From: Burkholderia aenigmatica
GTDB taxonomy: Bacteria; Pseudomonadota; Gammaproteobacteria; Burkholderiales; Burkholderiaceae
Direction: 5' to 3'
Assembly: GCF_902499175.1 (NCBI RefSeq)
Contig: NZ_CABVQC010000027.1
Coordinates: forward strand, 1-64,000
Length of the DNA: 64,000 nucleotides
Shown piece by piece: positions 46,080-54,231 of the stretch. The number at the start of each line of letters is the position of its first letter. The stretch's first letter is position 1. The position numbers and the translations under genes were made by a program. The notes beneath the pieces are model-generated. The model was not told where the DNA came from and did no database searches. It saw only the letters and a program-made list of their open reading frames with translations.

Positions 46080-47312
46080 ATGCTGATCGCCAACCCCCGC
46101 GCATCGCGCGCCGCCTATCCCCACGCGCTGCGCCGCGTGATGAACATCGCCTCGGCCGACGAAAGCGGTGCGTGGCTGTCGCACTGGCCGCTCGTCGGCA
46201 ACGCGCGCACGCCGCTGCGCGCGCTGCCGGATCTCGCCGCGCGGCTCGGCGTCGCGAGCGTCAGCGTGAAGGACGAGTCGTGCCGCTCGCCGCTCGGCAG
46301 CTTCAAGGCGCTCGGCGCGCCGATCGCGCTGGTGCGGCTCGTGAAGCGCCTGCGGCGCACGCAGGATCTCGATCCGCAAGGACTCGTCACCGGCCGCTAC
46401 GCGGCGGAACTGGCCGACCTGACGGTGATCAGCGCGACCGACGGCAATCACGGCCGTGCGCTCGCCGCCGCCGCGCGCGCGATCGGCTGCGCGTGCGTGA
46501 TCGTGCTGCACGCGAACGTCGAAGCCGAGCGCGAGCGCGCGATCTCGGCGTACGGCGCGCGGATCGTGCGCATCGAGGGGAACTACGACGAGTCGGTCGT
46601 CTGCGCGGCGCAGCTCGCGCAGGCGAACGGCTGGTACGTCGTGTCGGATACGTCGTACGACGGCTACGAAGCGATTCCGCGCGACGTGATGCAGGGCTAC
46701 GGCGTGATCGCCGCCGAGGCGGCCGCGCAGGCGGCGCAGGACGACGGGCAGCCGTTCACGCACGTGCTGCTGCAGGGCGGCGTGGGCGGCCTCGCCGCGG
46801 GCGTCGCGAGTTATCTGTGGGAGCGCGACGGCGTGCAGCGGCCGCATTTCATCGTCGTCGAGCCGCGCCAGGCCGATTGCCTGTACCAGAGCGCGCTCGC
46901 GGGGCGCGCGACCAAGGCGACCGGCAGCGTCGATTCCGTGATGGCCGGGCTCGCGTGCGGCGAGGCGTCGCCGCTGGCGTGGGATTTCCTCGAGATGTGC
47001 GTCGACTACTTCATGCTGATCGACGACGAGGACGCGGTGCAGGCGATGCGCGGCCTCGCGGCCGGCAGCGAACGCGACGTGCCGCTCGTGGCCGGCGAAT
47101 CGGGCGCGGCCGGCGTCGCGGGGCTCGAGGTGCTGATGCGCGACCCGGTGCTCGCACGGCAGGTGGGGCTCGACGCGCATTCGCGCGTGCTGGCGATCAA
47201 TACGGAAGGCGCGACGGCGCCGTCCGTGTACCGGCAGTGCGTCGGCGAGACGGCCGACGCGGTGCTCGCGCGGCAGCGCGCCTGGCTGGACCGCGCGGCG
47301 GTCGCGGCCTGA
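46080..47312 (+). CDS. dpaL: Diaminopropionate ammonia-lyase
   Basis: PLP enzyme of the tryptophan-synthase-beta fold that converts 2,3-diaminopropionate to pyruvate and two ammonia. 410 residues from the ATG at 46080. The PLP lysine is Lys76 in SPLGSFKALGAP; ISATDGNHGRALAAAAR binds substrate; VLLQGGVGGLAAGVASYL holds the cofactor phosphate; VVEPRQADCLYQSA and GLACGEASPLAW are typical of this enzyme rather than threonine dehydratase. The frame is open further upstream, to 45930, but without a credible start. An M20 amidohydrolase gene follows 49 bases later. Confidence 0.9.
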   Translation: MLIANPRASRAAYPHALRRVMNIASADESGAWLSHWPLVGNARTPLRALPDLAARLGVASVSVKDESCRSPLGSFKALGAPIALVRLVKRLRRTQDLDPQGLVTGRYAAELADLTVISATDGNHGRALAAAARAIGCACVIVLHANVEAERERAISAYGARIVRIEGNYDESVVCAAQLAQANGWYVVSDTSYDGYEAIPRDVMQGYGVIAAEAAAQAAQDDGQPFTHVLLQGGVGGLAAGVASYLWERDGVQRPHFIVVEPRQADCLYQSALAGRATKATGSVDSVMAGLACGEASPLAWDFLEMCVDYFMLIDDEDAVQAMRGLAAGSERDVPLVAGESGAAGVAGLEVLMRDPVLARQVGLDAHSRVLAINTEGATAPSVYRQCVGETADAVLARQRAWLDRAAVAA

Positions 47313-47361
47313 ACGACATCCCGACCGATCCCGACCGACTACGACTGACGAGGCAAACGCC

Positions 47362-48537
47362 ATGGACGCAATCGAAGAAAGCACGCTGCAGGGGCAATTG
47401 AAGACCTGGCGCCGCCATCTGCACCAGCATCCGGAGACGGGTTTCGAAGAAGTGAACACGTCGGACTACGTCGCGCGCATCCTGACGACGCTCGGGCTCG
47501 ACGTGCATCGCGGGATCGGCGGCACGGGGCTCGTCGCGAACCTGACGGCCGGCACCGGCAACCGCGCGATCGGCATCCGCGCGGACATGGATGCACTGAA
47601 CATCGCCGAGCACGCGCCGGGCCGCGAATACGCATCGTGCACGCCCGGCAAGATGCATGCGTGCGGACACGACGGTCACATGTCGATGGTGCTCGGCGCT
47701 GCGCAGCTGCTGGCCGAGCGCAAGGATTTCGACGGCACCGTGCGTTTCATTTTCCAGCCGGCCGAGGAGCATGGCCGCGGCGCGAAGGCGATGATGGCCG
47801 ACGGGCTGTTCGAGCGCTTTCCGGTCGACGCGATCTTCGGCGCGCACAACATGCCGGGGATGCGTGCGGGCACCTTCTCGACGCGCGCGGGCGGCATCAT
47901 GGCGAGCGAAGACAACTTCGTGATCCGGATCGACGGGCGCGGCACGCATGCGGCGCGCCCGCACATGGGCATCGATCCGATCGTGATCGGCGCACAGGTC
48001 GTGCTCGCGCTGCAGACGATCGTGTCGCGCAATCTCGATCCGGGCCAGCAGGCCGTGATCTCGTGTACGGAGTTCATCACCGACGGGCTGCGCAACGTGC
48101 TGCCGTCGACCGTGACGATCAAGGGCGACACGCGCAGCTATTCGCGCGACGTGCAGGCGTTGCTGGCCACGCGGATGCGCGAGATCAGCGAAGGGATCTG
48201 CCGCACGCACGGCGCGGCGTGCACGTTCGACTACACGCACGAGTTCGCGCCGACGGTGAATTCGCCGGAATGGGTCGACACGGCCGTGCAGGCCGCGGCG
48301 CAGGTCGCGGGCGCCGACGCGGTGAACGCCGACGTGCAGCCGATGATGATCTCGGAGGATTTCGGCGCGTTCCTGCAGGCCGTGCCCGGCAATTTCGTGT
48401 TCATTGGCAACGGCGACGCGGCCGGGCGCGGCGGCGTGCCGCTGCACAACGCGGGCTACGATTTCAACGACGAGATCCTGCCGGTGGGCGCGCGGTATTT
48501 CGCGGAAGTGGCGCGGCGGGCGCTGCGCGCCGCGTAA
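47362..48537 (+). CDS. M20-family amidohydrolase (aminoacylase/hippurate-hydrolase type)
   Basis: Zinc amidohydrolase of 391 residues. Metal and catalytic motifs: RADMDALN, MHACGHDGHM with Cys101 and His103, and the catalytic Glu pair in FQPAEEHGRG; GTHAARPHMGIDPI lies in the dimerisation lid domain, and EDFGAF near the C-terminus provides the last ligand. The RRHLHQHPETGFEE start is shared with HipO and IAA-amino-acid hydrolases. Cotranscription with dpaL suggests it frees diaminopropionate, or an amine from it, from an N-acyl derivative. The substrate is inferred, not shown. Confidence 0.9.
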   Translation: MDAIEESTLQGQLKTWRRHLHQHPETGFEEVNTSDYVARILTTLGLDVHRGIGGTGLVANLTAGTGNRAIGIRADMDALNIAEHAPGREYASCTPGKMHACGHDGHMSMVLGAAQLLAERKDFDGTVRFIFQPAEEHGRGAKAMMADGLFERFPVDAIFGAHNMPGMRAGTFSTRAGGIMASEDNFVIRIDGRGTHAARPHMGIDPIVIGAQVVLALQTIVSRNLDPGQQAVISCTEFITDGLRNVLPSTVTIKGDTRSYSRDVQALLATRMREISEGICRTHGAACTFDYTHEFAPTVNSPEWVDTAVQAAAQVAGADAVNADVQPMMISEDFGAFLQAVPGNFVFIGNGDAAGRGGVPLHNAGYDFNDEILPVGARYFAEVARRALRAA

Positions 48538-48580
48538 CGGACGACAATTCAGGCCGCCACGCACCCGCGTGGCGAGGCCG

Positions 48581-49297
48581 TCACGCTTCGGCCGCGCGCT
48601 TGCCCTGCGTGTCGGCCGTGCCCGTCGTCCGGTCGAGGATGGCGAGCACTTCGCGCGCGGTGTTCTCCGAATGGCTGCGCAGGATCTGCGGCAGCACCGC
48701 GTGGTCGGGATCAGCGAGCGCGGCCATGATGGCCTCGTGCTCGTGCAGCGACTCGGCCCAGCGCAAGGTATCGGCGTTCGCCGCGCCGCGCGCGCGATGC
48801 ACCTTCGACATCAGCGACGCGTAGATGCCCGACAGCACAGGGTTGCCGGCCGCGTCGACGATCATCTGATGAATCTGCTGGTTCAGCCGGAAATACTCGA
48901 CGCGCTTGCCGGCCTCGTGGCATTCGACCATCCGCCGGTGCTTCGCCTGCAGCGCGGCGAGCGTCGCCGCGCCGATCCGCCGGCGCAGCAGCTCGCCGGC
49001 CATCGCTTCCAGGCCGTGCAGCAGCTCGAAGGTCGAGATCAGGTCGTCGAGGTCGATCGACGCGACGCGATAGCCGATGTACTGGCGGTGCGTGACGGCC
49101 CCTTCCGCGACGAGCACCTTCAGCGCTTCGCGCAGCGGCGTCTTCGACACGTCGAACGCGAGGCTGAGCTCCTTCTCGTCGATCCGCGCGCCGGGCGGCA
49201 GCTCGCCCTCGTCGATCATCACGCGCAGGCGCGCGGCGATCTCCGCGGCCATGCCGCGGGTGCGCAAAAGCAGGGGATTGCGGGGTGTCTGGCTCAT
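48581..49297 (-). CDS. FCD-type GntR regulator of the hydantoinase island
   Basis: GntR regulator, 238 residues. The winged helix reads MIDEGELPPGARIDEKELSLAF and VSKTPLREALKVLVAEGAV; the FCD domain has LLHGLEAMAGELLRRR and NQQIHQMIVDAAGNPVL. It is divergent from the MFS gene at 49470. A perfect TTACAC-N3-GTGTAA palindrome overlaps the probable -35 region of that gene, indicating repression. Confidence 0.88.
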   Translation of the reverse strand: MSQTPRNPLLLRTRGMAAEIAARLRVMIDEGELPPGARIDEKELSLAFDVSKTPLREALKVLVAEGAVTHRQYIGYRVASIDLDDLISTFELLHGLEAMAGELLRRRIGAATLAALQAKHRRMVECHEAGKRVEYFRLNQQIHQMIVDAAGNPVLSGIYASLMSKVHRARGAANADTLRWAESLHEHEAIMAALADPDHAVLPQILRSHSENTAREVLAILDRTTGTADTQGKRAAEA

Positions 49298-49376
49298 GAT
49301 GGTGCAAGCTTATCACGATCCCGGTGCAGGCCAAGCTCACCGATAACGTAAACACAATTCCAATAAAACCAATCGT

Positions 49377-49391
49377 TTACACCATGTGTAA
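49377..49391. promoter_or_regulatory. GntR operator
   Basis: Perfect inverted repeat TTACAC-CAT-GTGTAA in the AT-rich divergent region. It covers the -35 position relative to the TATACT at 49409. Confidence 0.7.
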
Positions 49392-49408
49392 TTATAAATT
49401 TCTAATCC

Positions 49409-49414
49409 TATACT
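49409..49414 (+). promoter_or_regulatory. -10 element for the MFS/hydantoinase operon
   Basis: TATACT, 56 bases before the MFS start codon. The -35 window at 17-base spacing is GTGTAA, the right arm of the GntR palindrome. Confidence 0.55.
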
Positions 49415-49469
49415 CGGCTCCACGTTGCGCGACGTTCCGACCATCCTCGTTCAATCCTGGAGTCCGTCC

Positions 49470-50768
49470 ATGTCTTCAACCTCCGGTGTCGCCGCCTTGA
49501 CGGTCGGCAAGTCCGCCGTCCGCTGGAAGATATTCGTCGTCATGCTGAGCCTGATCGCGATCAACTACGTCGATCGCGCGTCGCTGTCCGTCGCCATGCC
49601 TTACATCTCGCAGGAGTTCAACATCGGGCCCGCGATGGAGGGTCTGATCCTCAGCTCGTTCTTCTGGACCTACGCGGTGATGCAGATCCCGGGCGGGATG
49701 CTCGCCGACCGCTTCAAGCCGCGCATCGTGATCGCGACGGCCACCGTGTTCTGGGGCTTCTTCCAGGCGATCGCGGCGCTGTGCACGAACGCGCCGTCGC
49801 TGCTGCTCACGCGCCTCGGCCTCGGCGCGGCCGAAGCGCCGATCTATCCGGCCGGCGGCAAGCTCAACGCGATCTGGATGACGCAGACCGAGCGCGGCCG
49901 CGGCGCCACGCTGCTCGACGGCGGCGCACCGCTCGGCGCGGCACTGGGCGCGGTGCTGATCGCCGGGCTGATCGCGCTGCTCGGCTCGTGGCGGCTCGCG
50001 TTCGCGGTGGCCGGCGTCGGCACGGTGCTGGCGGGCGTGGTCGCGTGGTACTACATCCGCAACACGCCGCGTGAGCATCCTGGCGTCAACGATCTCGAGG
50101 CCGACTACATCGAGGCGTCGCACGCGAGCGATCTCGCGGCGGAGCCGGCCGGCGCGTCGGGCCGTTCGCGCGACTTCTTCAAGTACCGCTCGGTGTGGTG
50201 CATGTTCTTCGGCTGGATGTGCTTCAACAGCGTGTTCTACGGGCTGCTCACGTGGATGCCGAACTACCTGCACAAGGTGCACGGCTTCGACATCAAACAG
50301 ATGGGCGGCTCGACCTTCATCATCTTTTTCAGCGGCTTCGTCGGCGAACTGCTCGGCGGCTGGATCGCCGACAAGTGGAAGGCCGCGGGCGGCCGCCCGA
50401 ACGTCGTGATGCGCACGCTGTTCGGTATCGCCGCGGTGATCGCCACCGTGTCGATTTTCTCCGTCGCGTACGTGAAGGACCCGATCGTGTGCGTCGCGCT
50501 GCTGTCGTCGACGCTGTTCTTCCTGCGCTGGTGCGGGCTGTACTGGTGCATCCCGTCGTCGCTCGGCACGCGCAACAAGATCGGCTTCCTCGGCGGCCTG
50601 ATGAACCTCGGCGGCAACATCGGCGGCGTCACCGTGCCGATCGTCGTCGGCGCGATCGTGCAGTTCACCGGTTCCTATTTCCTTGCGCTGATGGTGTTCG
50701 CGGCGGCCGGCGTCGGCCTGCTCGTGTGCTCCAGCGCGATCGACTACGAAAGCAAGCTCCCGGTCTGA
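49470..50768 (+). CDS. MFS transporter, ACS/glucarate-phthalate permease type
   Basis: Major facilitator of 432 residues and 12 helices. LIAINYVDRASLSVAMPYISQEFN and WTYAVMQIPGGMLADRFKPR are typical of anion:cation symporters (hexuronate, glucarate, phthalate carriers). GAAEAPIYPAGGKLNAIW is the helix 4 signature. The start chosen is the ATG at 49470. It is the first gene of the GntR-controlled island, so it should carry the carboxylate or cyclic amide that the following enzymes degrade. Confidence 0.88.
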   Translation: MSSTSGVAALTVGKSAVRWKIFVVMLSLIAINYVDRASLSVAMPYISQEFNIGPAMEGLILSSFFWTYAVMQIPGGMLADRFKPRIVIATATVFWGFFQAIAALCTNAPSLLLTRLGLGAAEAPIYPAGGKLNAIWMTQTERGRGATLLDGGAPLGAALGAVLIAGLIALLGSWRLAFAVAGVGTVLAGVVAWYYIRNTPREHPGVNDLEADYIEASHASDLAAEPAGASGRSRDFFKYRSVWCMFFGWMCFNSVFYGLLTWMPNYLHKVHGFDIKQMGGSTFIIFFSGFVGELLGGWIADKWKAAGGRPNVVMRTLFGIAAVIATVSIFSVAYVKDPIVCVALLSSTLFFLRWCGLYWCIPSSLGTRNKIGFLGGLMNLGGNIGGVTVPIVVGAIVQFTGSYFLALMVFAAAGVGLLVCSSAIDYESKLPV

Positions 50769-50801
50769 CCGACCCTTTTCACTGGTAGAGAGAAACCCAT
50801 C

Positions 50802-51530
50802 ATGAAAAAACGTACGCTGCTCGGCATGCTCACGCCGTCTTCCAACACCTCGCTCGAACCGCTGACGAGCGCGATGGTCGCCGGCCTGCCGGGCGTGTCC
50901 GCGCACTTCGCGCGCTTCCCGGTCACCGAGATCTCGCTGACGGGCCAGGCGCTCGGCCAGTTTGACGACGACAAGATCATCCAGGCCGCGATGCTGCTCG
51001 CCGACGCGAAGGTCGACGTGATCGCGTGGAACGGCACGTCATCGGGCTGGCTCGGCTTCGAGGCCGACGAGCGGCTGTGCGAGCGCATCACCGCGGCGAC
51101 CGGCATTCCGGCCACCACGTCGGTGCTCGCGCTCAACGAGATCCTGAAGAAGACGAACGCGCACGAGTTCGGCCTCGTCACGCCGTATCTCGACGACGTG
51201 CAGACGAAGATCGTCGACAACTACCGCCGCTCGGGCCTGAACTGCATCGCCGAGCGCCACCTGAACCTGAAGGTCAATTTCTCGTTCTCCGAAGTGGCGG
51301 GCGACACGATCGGCGACATGGTGCGCGAAGTCGCGAAGGCCGGCCCGCGCGCGATCTCGATCTTCTGCACGAACCTGAACGCCGCGCATCTCGTGCCGGC
51401 GCTCGAGGAGGAGACGGGCATCCCGATCTACGACACGATCTCGACCGTCGTGTGGAAGTCGCTGCAGCTCGCCGATTACGACACGCGGCAGGTGAAGGGC
51501 TGGGGGCGGCTCTTCAGCGACGTGATCTGA
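50802..51530 (+). CDS. Asp/Glu-racemase superfamily enzyme, single-cysteine (arylmalonate-decarboxylase-like) type
   Basis: 242 residues, pseudo-symmetric racemase fold. The superfamily normally uses two cysteines. Here the N-terminal position is Gly78 in WNGTSSG, giving a GTS triad, while the C-terminal Cys189 in IFCTNLNAAH is kept. A Tyr129 in TPYLDD is also present. This single-Cys plus GTS layout matches arylmalonate decarboxylase (Gly74-Thr75-Ser76, Cys188) more than glutamate racemase or maleate isomerase. It may therefore decarboxylate or isomerise rather than racemise. It is adjacent to a hydantoinase gene (10-base gap), so hydantoin racemase is an alternative, weakened by the missing Cys. 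Confidence 0.72.
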   Translation: MKKRTLLGMLTPSSNTSLEPLTSAMVAGLPGVSAHFARFPVTEISLTGQALGQFDDDKIIQAAMLLADAKVDVIAWNGTSSGWLGFEADERLCERITAATGIPATTSVLALNEILKKTNAHEFGLVTPYLDDVQTKIVDNYRRSGLNCIAERHLNLKVNFSFSEVAGDTIGDMVREVAKAGPRAISIFCTNLNAAHLVPALEEETGIPIYDTISTVVWKSLQLADYDTRQVKGWGRLFSDVI

Positions 51531-51540
51531 GGCGCGCGCC

Positions 51541-52956
51541 ATGTCGAACGATCTCGATTTCGTGATCCGTCACGCGGATGTCGTGACGGCGGCGGACCGG
51601 TTCTCGTGCGACATCGGCATTCGCGCGGGGCGCGTGGCCATGCTCGGTCACGGGCTGCCGCGCGCGCCGCGCGAGCTCGATGCGAGCGGGATGCTCGTGA
51701 TGCCGGGCGGCGTCGATGCGCACTGCCACCTCGATCAGCCGATGCCCGACGGGCTGCGGATGGCCGACGATTTCCTGTCCGGCACGCGCTCGGCGCTGTG
51801 CGGCGGCACGACCACCGTGATCCCGTTCGCCGCGCAGGCGAAGGGCCAGTCGCTGCAGGCGGCCGTTGACGACTATCACCGGCGTGCGGAAGGGCGCGCG
51901 CTGGTCGACTACGGCTTCCACCTGATCGTCGCCGATCCGACGCCGCACGTGCTGGCGGAAGAGCTGCCGCGGCTGATCGCGAACGGCTATACGTCGTTCA
52001 AGGTGTACATGACCTACGACGATCTGAAGCTGAACGACCGGCAGATGCTCGACGTGCTGTCGGTCGCGCGCGAGCACGGCGCGCTGGTGATGGTGCATGC
52101 GGAGAATTCCGACTGCATCGGCTGGCTGACCGAACGGCTGCTCGGCGACGGCCACGTCGCGCCGCATTTCCATGCGCACGCACGGCCGGCCGTGGTCGAG
52201 CGCGAGGCAACCCATCGCGCGATCGCGTTCGCGGAACTCGTCGACGTGCCGATCCTGATCGTGCACGTGTCGGGCGCCGAGGCGATCGAGCAGATCCGCT
52301 GGGGGCAGTCGCGCGGGCTGCCGATCCTCGCCGAAACCTGTCCGCAATACCTGTATCTGACCGCCGCCGATCTCGGTCACGATGGCCGCGACGGCTACGA
52401 AGGCGCGAAGTGCGTGTGCAGCCCGCCGCCGCGCGATCCGGCGAACCAGCAGGCCGTGTGGAAGGCGCTGAAGCAGGGCGTGTTCTCGGTGTTCTCGTCC
52501 GATCACGCGCCGTTCAACTACGACGATCCGTGCGGCAAGCATCCGGGCGGGCATCCGGTGTCGTTCGACCACATCCCGAACGGCATCCCGGGGCTCGAGA
52601 CGCGGCTGCCGCTGCTGTTCAACGGCGTGCGCGAAGGGCGGCTGTCGCTGCACGAGTTCGTCGAGCTGACGTCGCTGCGGCCCGCGAAGCTGTACGGGCT
52701 GTATCCGCGCAAGGGGACAATCGCGATCGGCGCCGACGCGGATATCGTCGTGTGGGATCCGGACAAGCGTGTGCGGATCGCGAATGCGTCGCTGCATCAC
52801 GCGGTCGACTACACACCGTACGAAGGGATCGAGGTGACGGGCTGGCCGCGTCATTGCCTGTCGCGCGGCGAGCTGCTCGTCGAGGACGGCCGGCTGCTCG
52901 CGGCCGAGCCGGGGCGCGGACGCTTCCTGCCAGCCGGCAAGCCGTGCCTGGATTGA
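51541..52956 (+). CDS. Dihydropyrimidinase/D-hydantoinase
   Basis: Cyclic amidohydrolase, 471 residues. Opens dihydropyrimidine, hydantoin or cyclic-imide rings. All ligands are present: His61 and His63 in GVDAHCHLDQ, carbamylated Lys154 in YTSFKVYMTY, His186 in MVHAENSD, His242 in IVHVSGAEA and Asp321 in FSSDHAPFN. The substrate loop and the C-terminal GKHPGGHPVSFDHIPNGIPG are as in the family. The spacing from the preceding gene is 10 bases. A strong hairpin lies beyond the stop, then the serine hydrolases. Confidence 0.9.
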   Translation: MSNDLDFVIRHADVVTAADRFSCDIGIRAGRVAMLGHGLPRAPRELDASGMLVMPGGVDAHCHLDQPMPDGLRMADDFLSGTRSALCGGTTTVIPFAAQAKGQSLQAAVDDYHRRAEGRALVDYGFHLIVADPTPHVLAEELPRLIANGYTSFKVYMTYDDLKLNDRQMLDVLSVAREHGALVMVHAENSDCIGWLTERLLGDGHVAPHFHAHARPAVVEREATHRAIAFAELVDVPILIVHVSGAEAIEQIRWGQSRGLPILAETCPQYLYLTAADLGHDGRDGYEGAKCVCSPPPRDPANQQAVWKALKQGVFSVFSSDHAPFNYDDPCGKHPGGHPVSFDHIPNGIPGLETRLPLLFNGVREGRLSLHEFVELTSLRPAKLYGLYPRKGTIAIGADADIVVWDPDKRVRIANASLHHAVDYTPYEGIEVTGWPRHCLSRGELLVEDGRLLAAEPGRGRFLPAGKPCLD

Positions 52957-52980
52957 TGTTCGATGCGACGGAACGAGGAG

Positions 52981-53001
52981 CGCCCGCGCGACGCGCGGGC
53001 G
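52981..53001. terminator. Hairpin between hydantoinase and serine hydrolase genes
   Basis: Perfect 9-bp stem CGCCCGCGC / GCGCGGGCG with a 3-base loop, no T-run. It may reduce read-through or stabilise the upstream message. Confidence 0.4.
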
Positions 53002-53034
53002 TCATCCGTATCAAACGATTTTGAAGGAGCGGAC

Positions 53035-54231
53035 ATGAGCGTTACCCACGCAATGCGGCGCCTCGTGGCGGCGACCGTCGTCGCCGGTTCGTGCGGCGGC
53101 CCGGCGCTGGCCGCCGGCGATGCGGCGCAGGACATGCCGAGCGTCGTGCCCGAATCGGTCGGCGTCGATTCGGCGCCGCTCGTGCGGTTGTCCGAATGGC
53201 TGCGCCGCGACCGGATGGACGTGCGCAGCCTCGTCGTCGTGAAGGACGGCAGGATCGTGTTCGAGCGTTACGGCGATGGCCTCACGCGCGACAACAACTA
53301 CGAGCTGTATTCGGTGACGAAGACGGTCACCGCGCTGCTCGCCGGCATCCTCGACGGCGAGGGCAAGCTCGGCCCGGCGACGAAGGTCGCGCCGTTGATC
53401 GCAGCCGCGCGGCCCGATCTCGCGGCTGAACTCGCGGACAAGCAGGACATCGAGCTGCGGCACCTGATGGCGATGTCGAGCGGGCTGCGCTACACGACGC
53501 GCGAGGGCACCGATCCGCTGTACTACGACGCGCCGGACCGGTTGCGCGTCGCGGTGACGAGCCGCGCGGCGCAGCCGCCCGGCAAGCAGTTCGACTATAT
53601 CGACGTGAATCCCGTGCTGGTCGGCACGGCCGTGTCGATCGCCGCGCGCGAGCGCGAGGACGAATTCGTGCGCAAGCGGCTGTTCGAGCCGCTCGGCTTC
53701 GCGCACTACCGCTGGAGCGGCGCCGACGGCACGGGCGCGGTGGCCGGCGGCTGGGGCTTGCGGCTGCGTGCCGTCGACATGGCGAAGATCGGCATGCTGC
53801 TGCTCGATCAGGGCCGCTGGAACGGCCGGCAGGTCGTGCCGGCCGATTGGGTCCGGCAGATGACCACGCCGTCGCCGGCTGCGGCGGATTACGGTTACTA
53901 CTGCTGGATTCGCCACGTGGTCGAGCACGGCACGCCCGAGTTCGGCGCGATGGGCTTCAAGGGGCAGTTCATCACGGTGCTGCCCGCGCAGCGCGCGGTC
54001 GTCGTGATGACGAGCCTGCTGCCGACCGACGGCGGGCTGCGCGATGCGACCTATCTGAACCTGTATCGCAAGATGGTCGGCGACTACATCCTGCCCGCGC
54101 TGACACCGGCGCAGCCGCCGGTCGAGCGTGCGGAAACCACGCAGGCGCTGCGCGACGAACTCGCGCGCAGCCGGCAGACGAAGGGCGTGCCCGGTACCGC
54201 CGCCGCGTTCAACGACGCACCGGAGATTTGA
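53035..54231 (+). CDS. Beta-lactamase-fold serine hydrolase 1 (class C/NylB-type)
   Basis: Exported hydrolase of the beta-lactamase/transpeptidase fold, 398 residues, with a signal peptide ending around ALA (residue 27). The nucleophile motif is Ser93-Val-Thr-Lys96 in YSVTKTVT and the general base motif Tyr189 in FDYIDVNP. Relatives are esterases and 6-aminohexanoate-dimer (amide) hydrolases. GAAGGAGCGGAC precedes the ATG at 53035. The paralogue follows with one-base overlap (TGATG). Its place after the hydantoinase suggests cleavage of an amide or ester side chain, but this is inference. Confidence 0.85.
   Translation: MSVTHAMRRLVAATVVAGSCGGPALAAGDAAQDMPSVVPESVGVDSAPLVRLSEWLRRDRMDVRSLVVVKDGRIVFERYGDGLTRDNNYELYSVTKTVTALLAGILDGEGKLGPATKVAPLIAAARPDLAAELADKQDIELRHLMAMSSGLRYTTREGTDPLYYDAPDRLRVAVTSRAAQPPGKQFDYIDVNPVLVGTAVSIAAREREDEFVRKRLFEPLGFAHYRWSGADGTGAVAGGWGLRLRAVDMAKIGMLLLDQGRWNGRQVVPADWVRQMTTPSPAAADYGYYCWIRHVVEHGTPEFGAMGFKGQFITVLPAQRAVVVMTSLLPTDGGLRDATYLNLYRKMVGDYILPALTPAQPPVERAETTQALRDELARSRQTKGVPGTAAAFNDAPEI

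Noticed and set aside
50802..51530. Annotation as hydantoin racemase based on the neighbouring hydantoinase
   Set aside because: The N-terminal catalytic Cys required for two-base racemisation is Gly here; the single-Cys layout fits a decarboxylase-type site better.
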